A stretch of DNA of 57,716 bases from CAIYRG01 sp964494505 (lineage in GTDB: Bacteria; Pseudomonadota; Alphaproteobacteria; Micropepsales; Micropepsaceae), in NCBI GenBank assembly GCA_964494505.1, contig CAZBRO010000031.1:1-57716 (forward strand). Direction: 5' to 3'. The position numbers were made by a program, and so were the translations under genes. Below, one piece after another: positions 7,724 to 15,494 of this stretch (its first letter is position 1; every line of letters starts with the position of its first letter). The notes beneath the pieces were generated by a model. The model was given only the letters and a program-made list of their open reading frames with translations. It made no database searches and was not told the origin of the DNA.

Positions 7724-8126
7724 GGCTCGTCAGGACGAAATCCCCGCCGAGCCTTGCATGGGAAATTGTGGCAGGTCGAGGGCAGACGCCCGGCCGAAAT
7801 ACACATGTCCCTCCCTCCCCCTGTCTTGGGCTCTATGCCGCGGCGATTTTCCAGGCAATCCGCGCCAATTCGCAAAATGCGAGCCGAAAATAAGCGGCGA
7901 ATAAGGGTGCGATAAAGTGCAATTACGGTGCAATAAGGATGAGGAAGCGGCCGGACGTCTGCCCCTTTTTGCGGTCTTTTTCGACATTGCCCTCGCCGGG
8001 TTTGGTTGCGTGGGAATCATATGGGGTTTGACGCGCCCGGAGATAAGATTCCGCGGCGGCCCGCCCGCTGGATCGCACCTGGCGAATGCCATAAATTGCC
8101 CGCCGGATTGAGCCCAGGGGACCTTG
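7724..8126. other. Intergenic region between the glycosyltransferase and binding-protein genes
   Basis: About 400 bases with no convincing gene. The main feature is a trio of phased direct repeats at 7906-7936 (see that entry). TTGACG occurs at 8027-8032 but has no well-spaced -10 box. Nothing else is clear. Confidence 0.5.
7906..7936 (+). repeat. Three helically phased 10-bp direct repeats
   Basis: GGTGCGATAA (7906), AGTGCAATTA (7916) and GGTGCAATAA (7927) follow one another with 10- and 11-base steps, so they face the same side of the helix. The first unit sits in ATAAGGGTGCGATAA, nearly identical to ATAAGGGTGCAATAA at 45960-45974. This looks like a multi-site protein-binding region upstream of the binding-protein gene, or an intergenic repeat family. 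Confidence 0.5.
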
Positions 8127-8894
8127 ATGAGACGATCGATTTTGGCTGCCGCTTCCGTTTCGCTTCTGCTCGCGGGGGCGAACGCCCACGCCGCACAATT
8201 GGAGGTGAAGGCGAGCGGGGCCATGTCCCACGCGCTTCAGGAAGTGAGCGAGGATTTCGCCAGGAAGAACGGCCACACGCTCAATTTTGTCGCGGGCACC
8301 ACAGGTGTGCTGCAGGACAAGCTGCGCAAGGGCGAAAAAACCGACATCATCGAGGTGACGTCGGCCGGCATGGATGCGCTGGAAAAGGAAAAACTGGTCG
8401 TCCCCGGCACACGCGTGGAGTTGGCGAGCGCTCTCATCGGGGTGGCGGTGCGCGACGGCGCGCCCATGCCCGACATATCCACCGTCGATGCGCTGAAGCA
8501 GCGGCTGATGGCGGCCAAATCGGTCGCCTATATCGATCCCAAGGTTGGCGGGCAGGCAGGTGCTGCGATTGTCGGTTTCCTGAAGCAGATGGGCATCGCC
8601 GACGATGTCGCGAAAAAGAGCGTATACGGAAATACCGGCGCCGAAGCCGTGCAGAAGATGGCGGCCGGACAGGCCGACCTGGCGATTTCCTTCATCAGCG
8701 AGATCAAGCCGATCAAGGGCGCGAAAGTGGTGGGCCCGTTGCCCGCTTCGATCCAGAACCCCTCGACCTATGCCGCTGCGGTCGCCGCGAACAGCCCCAA
8801 TCCCGATGCCGCCCGCGCGCTGCTGAAGGACATGACGAGCCCCGAAGCGCGCCGCATCATGGTGGATGCGGGGCTGGAGCCCATCGTGAAATGA
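8127..8894 (+). CDS. Periplasmic substrate-binding protein (ModA-like, type 2 periplasmic binding fold)
   Basis: A 255-residue exported protein. The signal peptide MRRSILAAASVSLLLAGANAHA is followed by a mature region that starts with the beta-strand LEVKASGAM. The layout (FVAGTTGVLQDKL, TDIIEVTSAGMD, AYIDPKVGGQAG, GNTGAEAVQKM, DLAISFISEIKP) is that of the molybdate-binding-like SBP_bac_11 group. I prefer the ATG at 8127 (AGGGG six bases before it) to a TTG at 8124. No ABC permease or ATPase gene is adjacent, so it is an orphan, and the ligand cannot be assigned. Confidence 0.82.
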   Translation: MRRSILAAASVSLLLAGANAHAAQLEVKASGAMSHALQEVSEDFARKNGHTLNFVAGTTGVLQDKLRKGEKTDIIEVTSAGMDALEKEKLVVPGTRVELASALIGVAVRDGAPMPDISTVDALKQRLMAAKSVAYIDPKVGGQAGAAIVGFLKQMGIADDVAKKSVYGNTGAEAVQKMAAGQADLAISFISEIKPIKGAKVVGPLPASIQNPSTYAAAVAANSPNPDAARALLKDMTSPEARRIMVDAGLEPIVK

Positions 8895-8937
8895 ATTCCA
8901 GAGCAGGTTTGCGTGCGGATGAGGCCGGCGCAGTCTC

Positions 8938-8963
8938 ATGCTTCGACACGCTCGGCATGCGGA
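8938..8963. repeat. Half copy of the REP-like CTTCGACA element
   Basis: CATGCTTCGACACGCTCGGCATG here matches the left arm of the full elements at 47843, 51757 and 53958 with a few changes. The right arm is not recognisable. It lies between the binding-protein gene and folE. Confidence 0.5.
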
Positions 8964-9077
8964 TTACTTTTTCTTCCTCACCTTGAGCTTGCCTGACCTG
9001 GCGAAAAGGTCCCGTTGAAGCTTGCTGGCGAAGTCGCGCGTTTTACCTATATTGGGGATAGCCCCATCGGAGCCCCT

Positions 9078-9713
9078 ATGGATACCTGCCGTCTTTCCTT
9101 GATCAGTTCCCCCCAGGTGCTGGGCCCCAAACCCAGCCGCGAAGAGGCCGAGGCCGCGGTGAAGACGCTGCTGCGCTGGGCGGGCGACGATCCCAATCGC
9201 GAAGGCTTGCTCGATACGCCGGCCCGCGTCGTGCGCGCCTATGAGGATTGGTTCTCCGGCTATGCCGACGACCCCGTGCAGTTCCTGCAGCGCACATTCG
9301 AAGAGGTCGAGGGCTACGACGAAATGGTGGTCCTGCGCGACATACGTTTCGAATCCCATTGCGAGCATCATCTGGCGCCGATCATCGGGCGCGCCCATGT
9401 CGGCTATCTGCCCGATAAGAAGGTGGTCGGCATCTCCAAACTCGCGCGCGTGGTGGACGCCTACGCGCGCCGCCTGCAAGTGCAGGAGAAGCTCTCCGCC
9501 CAGATCGCCAATTGCATCCAGCATATTCTGGAGCCCAAGGGGGTTGCCGTCGTGATCGAGGCAAGCCACGAATGCATGACCACGCGCGGCGTGCACAAAT
9601 CGGGCGTCAGCATGGTGACGTCCATGATGCTGGGGGCGTTCCGCGAGGATTCACGCACGCGGCGGGAATTCCTGTCGATGATCAGAAGTCCGGCCGGAAT
9701 CGCGGGAGCATAA
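9078..9713 (+). CDS. folE: GTP cyclohydrolase I
   Basis: A 211-residue enzyme that converts GTP to 7,8-dihydroneopterin triphosphate, the first step of folate synthesis. The zinc and active-site residues are C95, H97/H98 in HCEHHLAP and C166 in SHECMTTRGV. The C-terminal VTSMMLGAF is the family signature. The frame opens earlier (TTG at 9015), but the ATG at 9078 has CGGAG five bases upstream and gives the usual length. argE follows after nine bases. Confidence 0.95.
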   Translation: MDTCRLSLISSPQVLGPKPSREEAEAAVKTLLRWAGDDPNREGLLDTPARVVRAYEDWFSGYADDPVQFLQRTFEEVEGYDEMVVLRDIRFESHCEHHLAPIIGRAHVGYLPDKKVVGISKLARVVDAYARRLQVQEKLSAQIANCIQHILEPKGVAVVIEASHECMTTRGVHKSGVSMVTSMMLGAFREDSRTRREFLSMIRSPAGIAGA

Positions 9714-9722
9714 GGCGGCAAC

Positions 9723-10874
9723 ATGCCTGCGAGTTCGCATGCGCTCGAATTGCTGGGAACGCTGATCGCGTTCGATACGACAAGCCGCAACTCCAACCTC
9801 GACCTGATCGCATTTGCGGACGGGCTGCTGCGGGGGGCGGGGGCCGAGACGCGGCTGACGTTCGATGCGGATAAGCGCAAAGCCAATCTGTTCGCGACGC
9901 TGGGGCCATCTTGCGACGGCGGCTACGTTCTATCGGGTCATACCGATGTGGTGCCGGTGGACGGGCAGGACTGGTCGAGCGATCCGTTCGCGGCCGATAT
10001 TCGCGACGGCCGTCTTTATGGACGCGGCGCCGCGGACATGAAGGGCTTTGTCGCAACCGCGCTGGCGCTGGCGCCCGAATTCGCCGCGCTCGATTTGAAG
10101 CGGCCCATCCATTTCGCGCTGTCATTCGACGAGGAAGTGGGCTGCATCGGCGTTCGCCGCCTGCTGGACGATCTCACCCAAGCCCGCATCCGCCCGGCGC
10201 TCGCCATCATCGGCGAGCCGACCGAGATGCGCGTGGTCGGCGGCCACAAGGCGGGCGCCGTGATCGAAACGATCGCGCGCGGGCAGGAAGGCCATTCCAG
10301 CGCACCGGCCAAGGGCGCGAGCGCAGTGATGATGGCGGGGGAGTTTGTGGCTGCGCTTGGAAAGCTCGGGGACGAGCTGGCAACGGTGCGCGACGAATTC
10401 TTCGACCCGCCCTACACCACGATCCAGGCCAACATGATTTCCGGCGGCACGGCGGTGAACGTGCTCGCGCGCGAGGCCAAGGTGATCTGGGAATATCGCG
10501 CGCTGCCCGACCAGGACCCGGCCGCGATTGTCGCCCGCGCCGAGGAGCGTGCGGCGGCGATCCTGCCGCGCTATCGCCCAGGCGCGCCCGAGGTGAAGTT
10601 CGAGACGCGCATCAAGGCGGCCTATCCCGGGCTGAAGCGCGACACGGATTCGCCCGCCGTGCGTCTCGCCTCCGCGCTCACCGGCAGCAACGACCTGCAC
10701 GCGGTGTCGTACGGGACGGAAGCCGGCCTCTTTCAGGCGGCAGGGATTCCGGCGGTGATCTGCGGCCCGGGTTCGATCGCGCAAGGGCACAGGGCTGACG
10801 AATTCGTCGCGCTGGATCAGCTCGATCAATGCGCGGCCTTCCTGCGCCGCGTGGCGGAGAAAGCAGCGGAGTGA
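9723..10874 (+). CDS. argE: Acetylornithine deacetylase (M20 family)
   Basis: A 383-residue metallopeptidase-like enzyme of family M20. Zinc ligands and catalytic residues are seen as H73 and D75 (SGHTDVVPVD), D105 (GRGAADMKG) and E137/E138 (FDEEVGC); the C-terminal histidine is in AQGHRADEFV. It would remove acetyl from N-acetylornithine to give ornithine for arginine synthesis, which fits argF and argD a few kilobases away. Succinyl-diaminopimelate desuccinylase is the main alternative, but the SGGTAVNV and WEYRALP segments suit ArgE. It is cotranscribed with folE. Confidence 0.88.
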   Translation: MPASSHALELLGTLIAFDTTSRNSNLDLIAFADGLLRGAGAETRLTFDADKRKANLFATLGPSCDGGYVLSGHTDVVPVDGQDWSSDPFAADIRDGRLYGRGAADMKGFVATALALAPEFAALDLKRPIHFALSFDEEVGCIGVRRLLDDLTQARIRPALAIIGEPTEMRVVGGHKAGAVIETIARGQEGHSSAPAKGASAVMMAGEFVAALGKLGDELATVRDEFFDPPYTTIQANMISGGTAVNVLAREAKVIWEYRALPDQDPAAIVARAEERAAAILPRYRPGAPEVKFETRIKAAYPGLKRDTDSPAVRLASALTGSNDLHAVSYGTEAGLFQAAGIPAVICGPGSIAQGHRADEFVALDQLDQCAAFLRRVAEKAAE

Positions 10875-10877
10875 GGT

Positions 10878-11048
10878 GTGACGAACTTGAAAGATTGGCG
10901 GCTGAAACGAAAGGTTGAGGCGCTCGATGTCGAGGAACTGCGCCGCTTCGTGCAGGAAGGCATCGACAGCGGACCATCGATTGACACCGACACCGTTTTT
11001 GCCCGGCTGCGCGAGAAATACGCCCCAAAGAAAAACGGCAAGGAATGA
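10878..11048 (+). CDS. ParD-like antitoxin (partner toxin truncated)
   Basis: A 56-residue protein from a GTG four bases after argE. Its C-terminal half, with LRRFVQEGIDSGPSIDTD and FARLREKYA, is the neutralising segment typical of ParD-type antitoxins. The N-terminal ribbon-helix-helix half is short, so the DNA-binding domain may be reduced. The stop overlaps the toxin start in an ATGA, the usual antitoxin-toxin arrangement. It is probably a remnant, because the toxin downstream is broken. Confidence 0.7.
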   Translation: MTNLKDWRLKRKVEALDVEELRRFVQEGIDSGPSIDTDTVFARLREKYAPKKNGKE

Positions 11049-11182
11049 CTTCGCTCCGGATCAGTCCGCGGGCCGCGGCCGATCTCGACGAAATCAGCGG
11101 TCAGGCGCCGAGTTTCGCCGCCGCCGGAACCGGAAAATCGCCCTGCTGCAGCAAGACGCTTGCGGTATCGAAAAACCCTTGA
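11045..11182 (+). pseudogene. Truncated ParE/RelE-type toxin
   Basis: The frame begins MTSLRISPRAAADLDEI, a typical ParE N-terminus. After about 17 codons the sequence stops resembling a toxin (SGQAPSFAAAG...) and ends at codon 46. The change falls at about 11095, just before the 3' end of the oppositely oriented NTF2-like gene at 11101. The catalytic C-terminal part is missing, so the product cannot be an active toxin. Confidence 0.72.
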
Positions 11183-11547
11183 TGCTCGACGATCTTCCCG
11201 TCACGCACGCGCCAGCGCATCGCGAAATCGGTCCGCACCGTCGCGCGCGCCGGCAAGTAAACCGCCTCCACCTCGAACAGTCCCCACACGATATCGTTCT
11301 CGGCGACGATTTCCTTGGGGTCGAAACGGCGGAACAAATAGGTCGCAAAAATCAGCGCCAGCAAATCGTTGATGTGTTCGCGCTTGCTGCGTTCGCCCCC
11401 GAAACGGAATAGCGGCGCCGGCGCGGTCGACTTCCAAACGATGTCATCATGGATCACGTCTTTCAGCACGCGCAGATCGCCGTGCTTGAAAGCCTCCATC
11501 ACCGCGATCATCAGGGCTCGATTGGCTACTTCCTTGGACTTGCTCAC
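11101..11547 (-). CDS. NTF2-like/SnoaL-like fold protein
   Basis: A 148-residue protein with the cone-shaped NTF2-like pattern: N-terminal helices (MIAVMEAFKHGD), FHDDIVWKS-type strand start, and C-terminal strands FAMRWRVRDGKIVEHQGFFDT, typical of SnoaL-like polyketide cyclase relatives and stress proteins. The function is unknown. The start is a GTG at 11547 with only a weak ribosome site. Its 3' end abuts the truncated toxin, so the sequence that replaced the rest of the toxin probably came in with this gene. Confidence 0.75.
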   Translation of the reverse strand: MSKSKEVANRALMIAVMEAFKHGDLRVLKDVIHDDIVWKSTAPAPLFRFGGERSKREHINDLLALIFATYLFRRFDPKEIVAENDIVWGLFEVEAVYLPARATVRTDFAMRWRVRDGKIVEHQGFFDTASVLLQQGDFPVPAAAKLGA

Positions 11548-11621
11548 GCAACGGGACCCGTATCTTCAACCGGCTGCCACAACTAACAAGGTTCATTGCG
11601 CGAAAACAACCGCGCAGGACC

Positions 11622-12527
11622 TCAATTGAACAGCGACTCGAGCGGGAATTCGTAGACCGCGCCGCAGAATTCGCAGCGCGTGCGGATGACGCCATCGGGA
11701 TCGGGGAGATCCTTCAATTCATCCCGCGAATAGGAGTTGAGCACCGTGCGCACCCGCTCCGGCTCGCAGCCGCATTGGAAATGCAGCGCCTGACTCGGAT
11801 GCACACGCACCTCGTCTTCATGGAACAGCCGCCACAGAATCGATTCGGCGGGAATGGACGTATCGAGCAGCTCGACGTCTTCCAGCGTCTTCATGAAAAG
11901 GCCGACGCGCTGCCAATCGTCGGAGGTCCGCACGTCGCCGATCTGTGCACCCGGCACCGCCTGCACCATCAGCGCGCCGGCGCGCCAGCCATAGCCGCTT
12001 CCTGCGCGGTAGATCGGGCCTGCGGCAAGCCGCAGCGTGGTCGCGAGCTGCTCGCTCTGCGCGAAATAGGTTTCGGCCGAGGCGGCGAGCCCTTCCTGCG
12101 CGAGCGGCACCAAGCCCTGATAAGGCGTTCCAGCCTTCTCTATGGTGATCGCCAGCGCGCCGCCGCCGACCAGGGCCCCGAAATCGGCCGGGCGGCCCGC
12201 GTCGGCAAAGCGCTTCTCGTCCACCCGCGCATAGCCGCGCAAACCGCCGCCCGCGAAATAATCCGTGACCAGAAGGTTGAGCGGCCCGCTCCCCTTGGTC
12301 TGCACGCTCAAGCGGCCTTCGAGTTTGAGCGCCGAACCGAGCAGCGAGGACAACGCCAACGCTTCGGCGAGCACGCGCTGCCCCGCTTCGGGCAGGGGAT
12401 GAGCGGAAAGTGCGCGCGTGGCAACGGCATCCAGGCGCAGGATGCGCCCGCGCAAACCCACATCGGGCAGCTCGAAAGGCAGCACGAAATCGGCGGGCGG
12501 GGCGGGCGTGTAGCGGGGTTCGGGCAT
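11622..12527 (-). CDS. hslO: Redox-regulated chaperone Hsp33
   Basis: A 301-residue Hsp33. The zinc-binding redox switch is complete: C252 and C254 (QCGCEPER) and C285 and C288 (CEFCGAVYEF). Under oxidative stress the cysteines form disulfides, zinc is lost and the holdase is activated. The N-terminal domain shows the usual ALLSSLLGSALKLEGRL-like helix and the LVTDYFAGGGLRGYAR segment. It follows argF by 55 bases on the same strand; argD-argF-hslO is a known alphaproteobacterial arrangement. Confidence 0.95.
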   Translation of the reverse strand: MPEPRYTPAPPADFVLPFELPDVGLRGRILRLDAVATRALSAHPLPEAGQRVLAEALALSSLLGSALKLEGRLSVQTKGSGPLNLLVTDYFAGGGLRGYARVDEKRFADAGRPADFGALVGGGALAITIEKAGTPYQGLVPLAQEGLAASAETYFAQSEQLATTLRLAAGPIYRAGSGYGWRAGALMVQAVPGAQIGDVRTSDDWQRVGLFMKTLEDVELLDTSIPAESILWRLFHEDEVRVHPSQALHFQCGCEPERVRTVLNSYSRDELKDLPDPDGVIRTRCEFCGAVYEFPLESLFN

Positions 12528-12582
12528 GGGTCCCCTATCTGGGATCGCGCAGTACGGCCTGCAAGGGGTGGGCGCGGGATGC

Positions 12583-13548
12583 CTACCCCATGCACCAAAG
12601 CAAAATGGCCTTCTGGATGTGCAGGCGGTTTTCCGCTTCGTCGAACACCACCGATTGCGGACCGTCGATCACTTCGTCGGTGACTTCCTCGCCGCGGTGG
12701 GCCGGGAGGCAATGCATGAAAATGGCGTCGGGATGGGCGCGCGCCATCAGACGGCCATTCACCTGATAAGGCTTGAGCAAATTGTGGCGCTTGGCCCCTT
12801 CCTTGTCGCCCATGGAGACCCAGGTGTCGGTGACGACGCAATCCGCGCCCGTCGCCGCCTGCTCGGGATCGTCGGTGAATGCGATCTTGGCGCCGGAGCT
12901 TTCCGCCCATTTGCGCAATTGGGGACGCGGCGCAAGCTCGGCGGGCGTTGCCACGCGCAAGCTGAACTCGAAGCGCGCGGCAGCATGAATCCACGAGGCG
13001 CAGACATTGTTGCAATCGCCCGTCCAGGTCACCACGCGGCCGCGGATCGGCCCCTTCTTCTCTTCGAAGGTCATCACGTCGGCCATCACCTGGCAGGGAT
13101 GCGACAGCTTCGTCAGGCCGTTGATCACCGGCACGCCGGCATTTTCGGCAAGCTCCGTCAGCGTCTCGTGATTCAAGGTCCGGATCATGATGCCGTCGAC
13201 ATAGCGCGACAGCACGCGCGCCGTATCGGCGATGGATTCGCCGCGCCCGAGCTGCATCTCGGCGCCGGTGAGCATGATCGACTCGCCGCCAAGCTCCCGC
13301 ATGCCGACATCGAAGGAAATGCGCGTCCGCGTGGAGGGCTTCTCGAAGATCAGCGCCAGCATGCGCCCTTCGAGCGGCGCGTCCTTGTCGATGAGCCCCC
13401 GAGGGGCCCCCACGCGCGCATCCTTGCGGCGGCGCGCCGAGGCGATGAGGCTCTTCAGCGTCGTGGAGTCGAAATCGGCGAGATCAAGGAAATGCCGCGG
13501 GGTCGCCGGTTGAGGTTTGCGCTGCCCGATCGCGCGTGAGGCGGTCAT
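12583..13548 (-). CDS. argF: Ornithine carbamoyltransferase
   Basis: A 321-residue enzyme making citrulline from ornithine and carbamoyl phosphate. The carbamoyl-phosphate motif S-T-R-T is at residues 72-75 (EKPSTRTRISF). The ornithine-binding HCLPAHRGEEV lies near residue 280 and HPCQ near residue 140. I start it at the ATG at 13548, which overlaps the argD stop (ATGA); a longer frame begins further up but lies inside argD. The context in an arg operon supports the anabolic role. Confidence 0.96.
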   Translation of the reverse strand: MTASRAIGQRKPQPATPRHFLDLADFDSTTLKSLIASARRRKDARVGAPRGLIDKDAPLEGRMLALIFEKPSTRTRISFDVGMRELGGESIMLTGAEMQLGRGESIADTARVLSRYVDGIMIRTLNHETLTELAENAGVPVINGLTKLSHPCQVMADVMTFEEKKGPIRGRVVTWTGDCNNVCASWIHAAARFEFSLRVATPAELAPRPQLRKWAESSGAKIAFTDDPEQAATGADCVVTDTWVSMGDKEGAKRHNLLKPYQVNGRLMARAHPDAIFMHCLPAHRGEEVTDEVIDGPQSVVFDEAENRLHIQKAILLWCMG

Positions 13549-14732
13549 ACCGCTTCCCTTTCGGTTTCGAAGGCCGCACATGCTGCGCCCAAAGCGGTTA
13601 TCGCTTCCTTGACGTGCTTCTCTTCAATATTCAACGCAGGCAACAGGCGTGCGACATTCTCGGTGGCGCCCACCGCCAGCAGCCGGTTCTCGCGCAGTTT
13701 CGCGACGAAGGCGGGTGCGGGGACGTGCAGCCGCAAACCCAGCAGCAGGCCGCGCCCGCGCACCTCGGCGATGACGCGAGGATGTTCGGCCGCAAGCATC
13801 GCCAGATTCTGCTGCATGAAGCCCGAAATCGCACGCACATGCTCGAGAAAGCCCGGTTCCAGCACCAGATCGAGCACCGCGTTCCCGGCGCACATCGCAA
13901 GCGGATTGCCGCCATAGGTCGAGCCATGGGAGCCCACCGTCATGCCCTTGGCGGCGCGCTCGGTCGCAAGGCACGCACCCAACGGGAAACCGCCGCCGAT
14001 GCCTTTGCCGATCGGCATGATGTCGGGCGCGACGCCGAGTTCTTCATAGGCGAAGAAGCGCCCGGTACGGCCCACACCGGTCTGGACCTCGTCCAGAATA
14101 AGCAACAGCCCCTTCGCATCGCAGAACTCGCGCAGGCGCTTGATGAATCCCGGCGGCGGCACGCGTATGCCGACCTCGCCTTGTATCGGCTCGATCAGGA
14201 TGCCCGCCGTCTCCGGACCCGTGGCGCGCACCACCGCATCGAAATCGCCGAGCGGCACCTGGTCGAAGCCGTCGACCTTGGGCCCGAAGCCTTCCAGATA
14301 TTTCGCGCTGCCGCCGGCCGCGATGGTTGCGAGCGTGCGGCCATGAAAGGCGCCCTCGAAGGTGATCAGGCGGTAGCGCTCCGGCGCGCCGGCCGCGTAA
14401 TGGTGGCGGCGGGCCATCTTGATCGCGCATTCGACCGCTTCGGCCCCGGAATTGGTGAAAAACACCGTATCGGCAAAGGTCTTCTCGATGAGCCGTCGCG
14501 CCAGTTTCTCCTGCCCGGGCACACGATAGAGGTTGGAGGTGTGCCAGAGCTTGCCCGCCTGTTCGCGCAATTGCGCGACCAGATGGGGATGGGCATGGCC
14601 GAGCGCGGAGACGGCGATGCCGGTGCCGAAATCGAGATAGCGGCCGCCCTTCTCGTCGAAGAGATACGGCCCCTCGCCGTGGTCGAACGCAATATCCGCC
14701 CTGTTGTAGGTCGGAAGAACCGGCGAAATCAC
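13545..14732 (-). CDS. argD: Acetylornithine aminotransferase
   Basis: A 395-residue class III PLP aminotransferase converting N-acetylglutamate semialdehyde to N-acetylornithine. The cofactor lysine is K243 in PIGKGIGGGFPLGA, with LDEVQTGVGRTG just before it and FFTNSGAEAVECAIK upstream. The start is a GTG at 14732, six bases after a perfect AAGGAGG; an upstream TTG in the same frame would leave that ribosome site inside the gene. It heads the argD-argF-hslO operon and is divergent from gcrA. Confidence 0.95.
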   Translation of the reverse strand: MISPVLPTYNRADIAFDHGEGPYLFDEKGGRYLDFGTGIAVSALGHAHPHLVAQLREQAGKLWHTSNLYRVPGQEKLARRLIEKTFADTVFFTNSGAEAVECAIKMARRHHYAAGAPERYRLITFEGAFHGRTLATIAAGGSAKYLEGFGPKVDGFDQVPLGDFDAVVRATGPETAGILIEPIQGEVGIRVPPPGFIKRLREFCDAKGLLLILDEVQTGVGRTGRFFAYEELGVAPDIMPIGKGIGGGFPLGACLATERAAKGMTVGSHGSTYGGNPLAMCAGNAVLDLVLEPGFLEHVRAISGFMQQNLAMLAAEHPRVIAEVRGRGLLLGLRLHVPAPAFVAKLRENRLLAVGATENVARLLPALNIEEKHVKEAITALGAACAAFETEREAV

Positions 14733-14771
14733 GAGAGCCCTCCTTGGGCTGATCAAAAAGCGAAAACGCGT

Positions 14772-14800
14772 CTTATAGAGTCACGCGCTGTAAATCAGAA
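14772..14800 (-). promoter_or_regulatory. Candidate argD promoter
   Basis: On the minus strand TTCTGA (14800-14795) and TATAAG (14777-14772) are 17 bases apart, about 40 bases before the GTG start of argD. The -10 box is good; the -35 box is weak. Confidence 0.35.
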
Positions 14801-14926
14801 GCGGTAACTCCGTCCGGGCACGTACCAATTTGCGAAGCCCACGCCGGGGGCGCGGTATTTCCGCGGATTTCTCCGGCCCCGATTCGAGCATGCTGTGGAC
14901 AAGGGCTGGTGGCTTGGCCGCATAGC

Positions 14927-14954
14927 TTGTGATTTGGTGCCCATCTGCTACGAT
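14927..14954 (+). promoter_or_regulatory. Candidate gcrA promoter
   Basis: TTGTGA (14927-14932) and TACGAT (14949-14954) are 16 bases apart and end 30 bases before the gcrA ATG. A GATTC (14881-14885), a site for CcrM-type GANTC methylation, lies about 45 bases further up. Methylation control of gcrA is possible but not shown. Confidence 0.4.
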
Positions 14955-14983
14955 ATTTTGTGGCAGCTAGCCAGGAGAGACGG

Positions 14984-15427
14984 ATGGGCTGGACAGACGA
15001 ACGCGTCGAGCAATTGAAGGCACTTTGGGCCGAAGGGTTGTCCGCGAGCCAGATTGCCCGCGCCCTTGGCAGCGTCAGCCGCAATGCGGTGATCGGCAAG
15101 GTGCACCGCCTGGGCCTTGCGGGCCGGGCAGGCCCCGCGCGCACCGAGCGGCCCCGCGCCACGGTCGCGCGCAAGGCGGTAGCCCATCTCGCTGCGCCGC
15201 CGCCGCCGGTGGTGGAGGAAGACCCGATCCTGCTTGCGGACGGAAAGTTCGCAACCGTGCTCACCATCAGCGACCGCATGTGCAAATGGCCCATCGGCGA
15301 TCCGGCGGACAACGAGTTCCACTTCTGCGGCCACAAGCCCAAGCTCGGCTCGCCCTATTGCGAGGCACATGCGCGCAAGGCCTATCAGCCTCAGCCGCAA
15401 CGCCGCGACAGAAGGATTGCGAGCTAA
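14984..15427 (+). CDS. gcrA: GcrA cell-cycle regulator
   Basis: A 147-residue protein with the unmistakable GcrA N-terminus MGWTDERVEQLKALW, a DNA-binding helix-turn-helix ending in SRNAVIGKVHRLGL. The linker is alanine/proline-rich. The C-terminal RNA-polymerase-binding part has cysteines in DRMCKWPIGDP, FHFCGHKP and SPYCEAHARKAY. GcrA works with sigma70 at promoters carrying methylated GANTC sites and is confined to Alphaproteobacteria. The ATG at 14984 has AGGAGAG just upstream; the longer frame adds an unrelated leader. Confidence 0.96.
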   Translation: MGWTDERVEQLKALWAEGLSASQIARALGSVSRNAVIGKVHRLGLAGRAGPARTERPRATVARKAVAHLAAPPPPVVEEDPILLADGKFATVLTISDRMCKWPIGDPADNEFHFCGHKPKLGSPYCEAHARKAYQPQPQRRDRRIAS

Positions 15428-15443
15428 AGGCTGATATAAACAT

Positions 15444-15476
15444 GAAACAGCCCGGCGTTGCGGCCCGGGCTGTTTC
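15444..15476. terminator. Bidirectional intrinsic terminator between gcrA and the rcnB-like gene
   Basis: GAAACAGCCCGG (15444-15455) and CCGGGCTGTTTC (15465-15476) form a perfect 12-bp stem with a 9-base loop, between two convergent genes. A-rich and T-rich stem ends serve as short U tracts in both directions. Confidence 0.75.
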
Positions 15477-15494
15477 TATGCGCGAATGCACCGC

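Noticed and set aside
6170..7915. A 581-codon plus-strand frame opposite the dioxygenase and glycosyltransferase
   Set aside because: Arg/Pro-rich low-complexity translation, opposite two genes with intact catalytic motifs.
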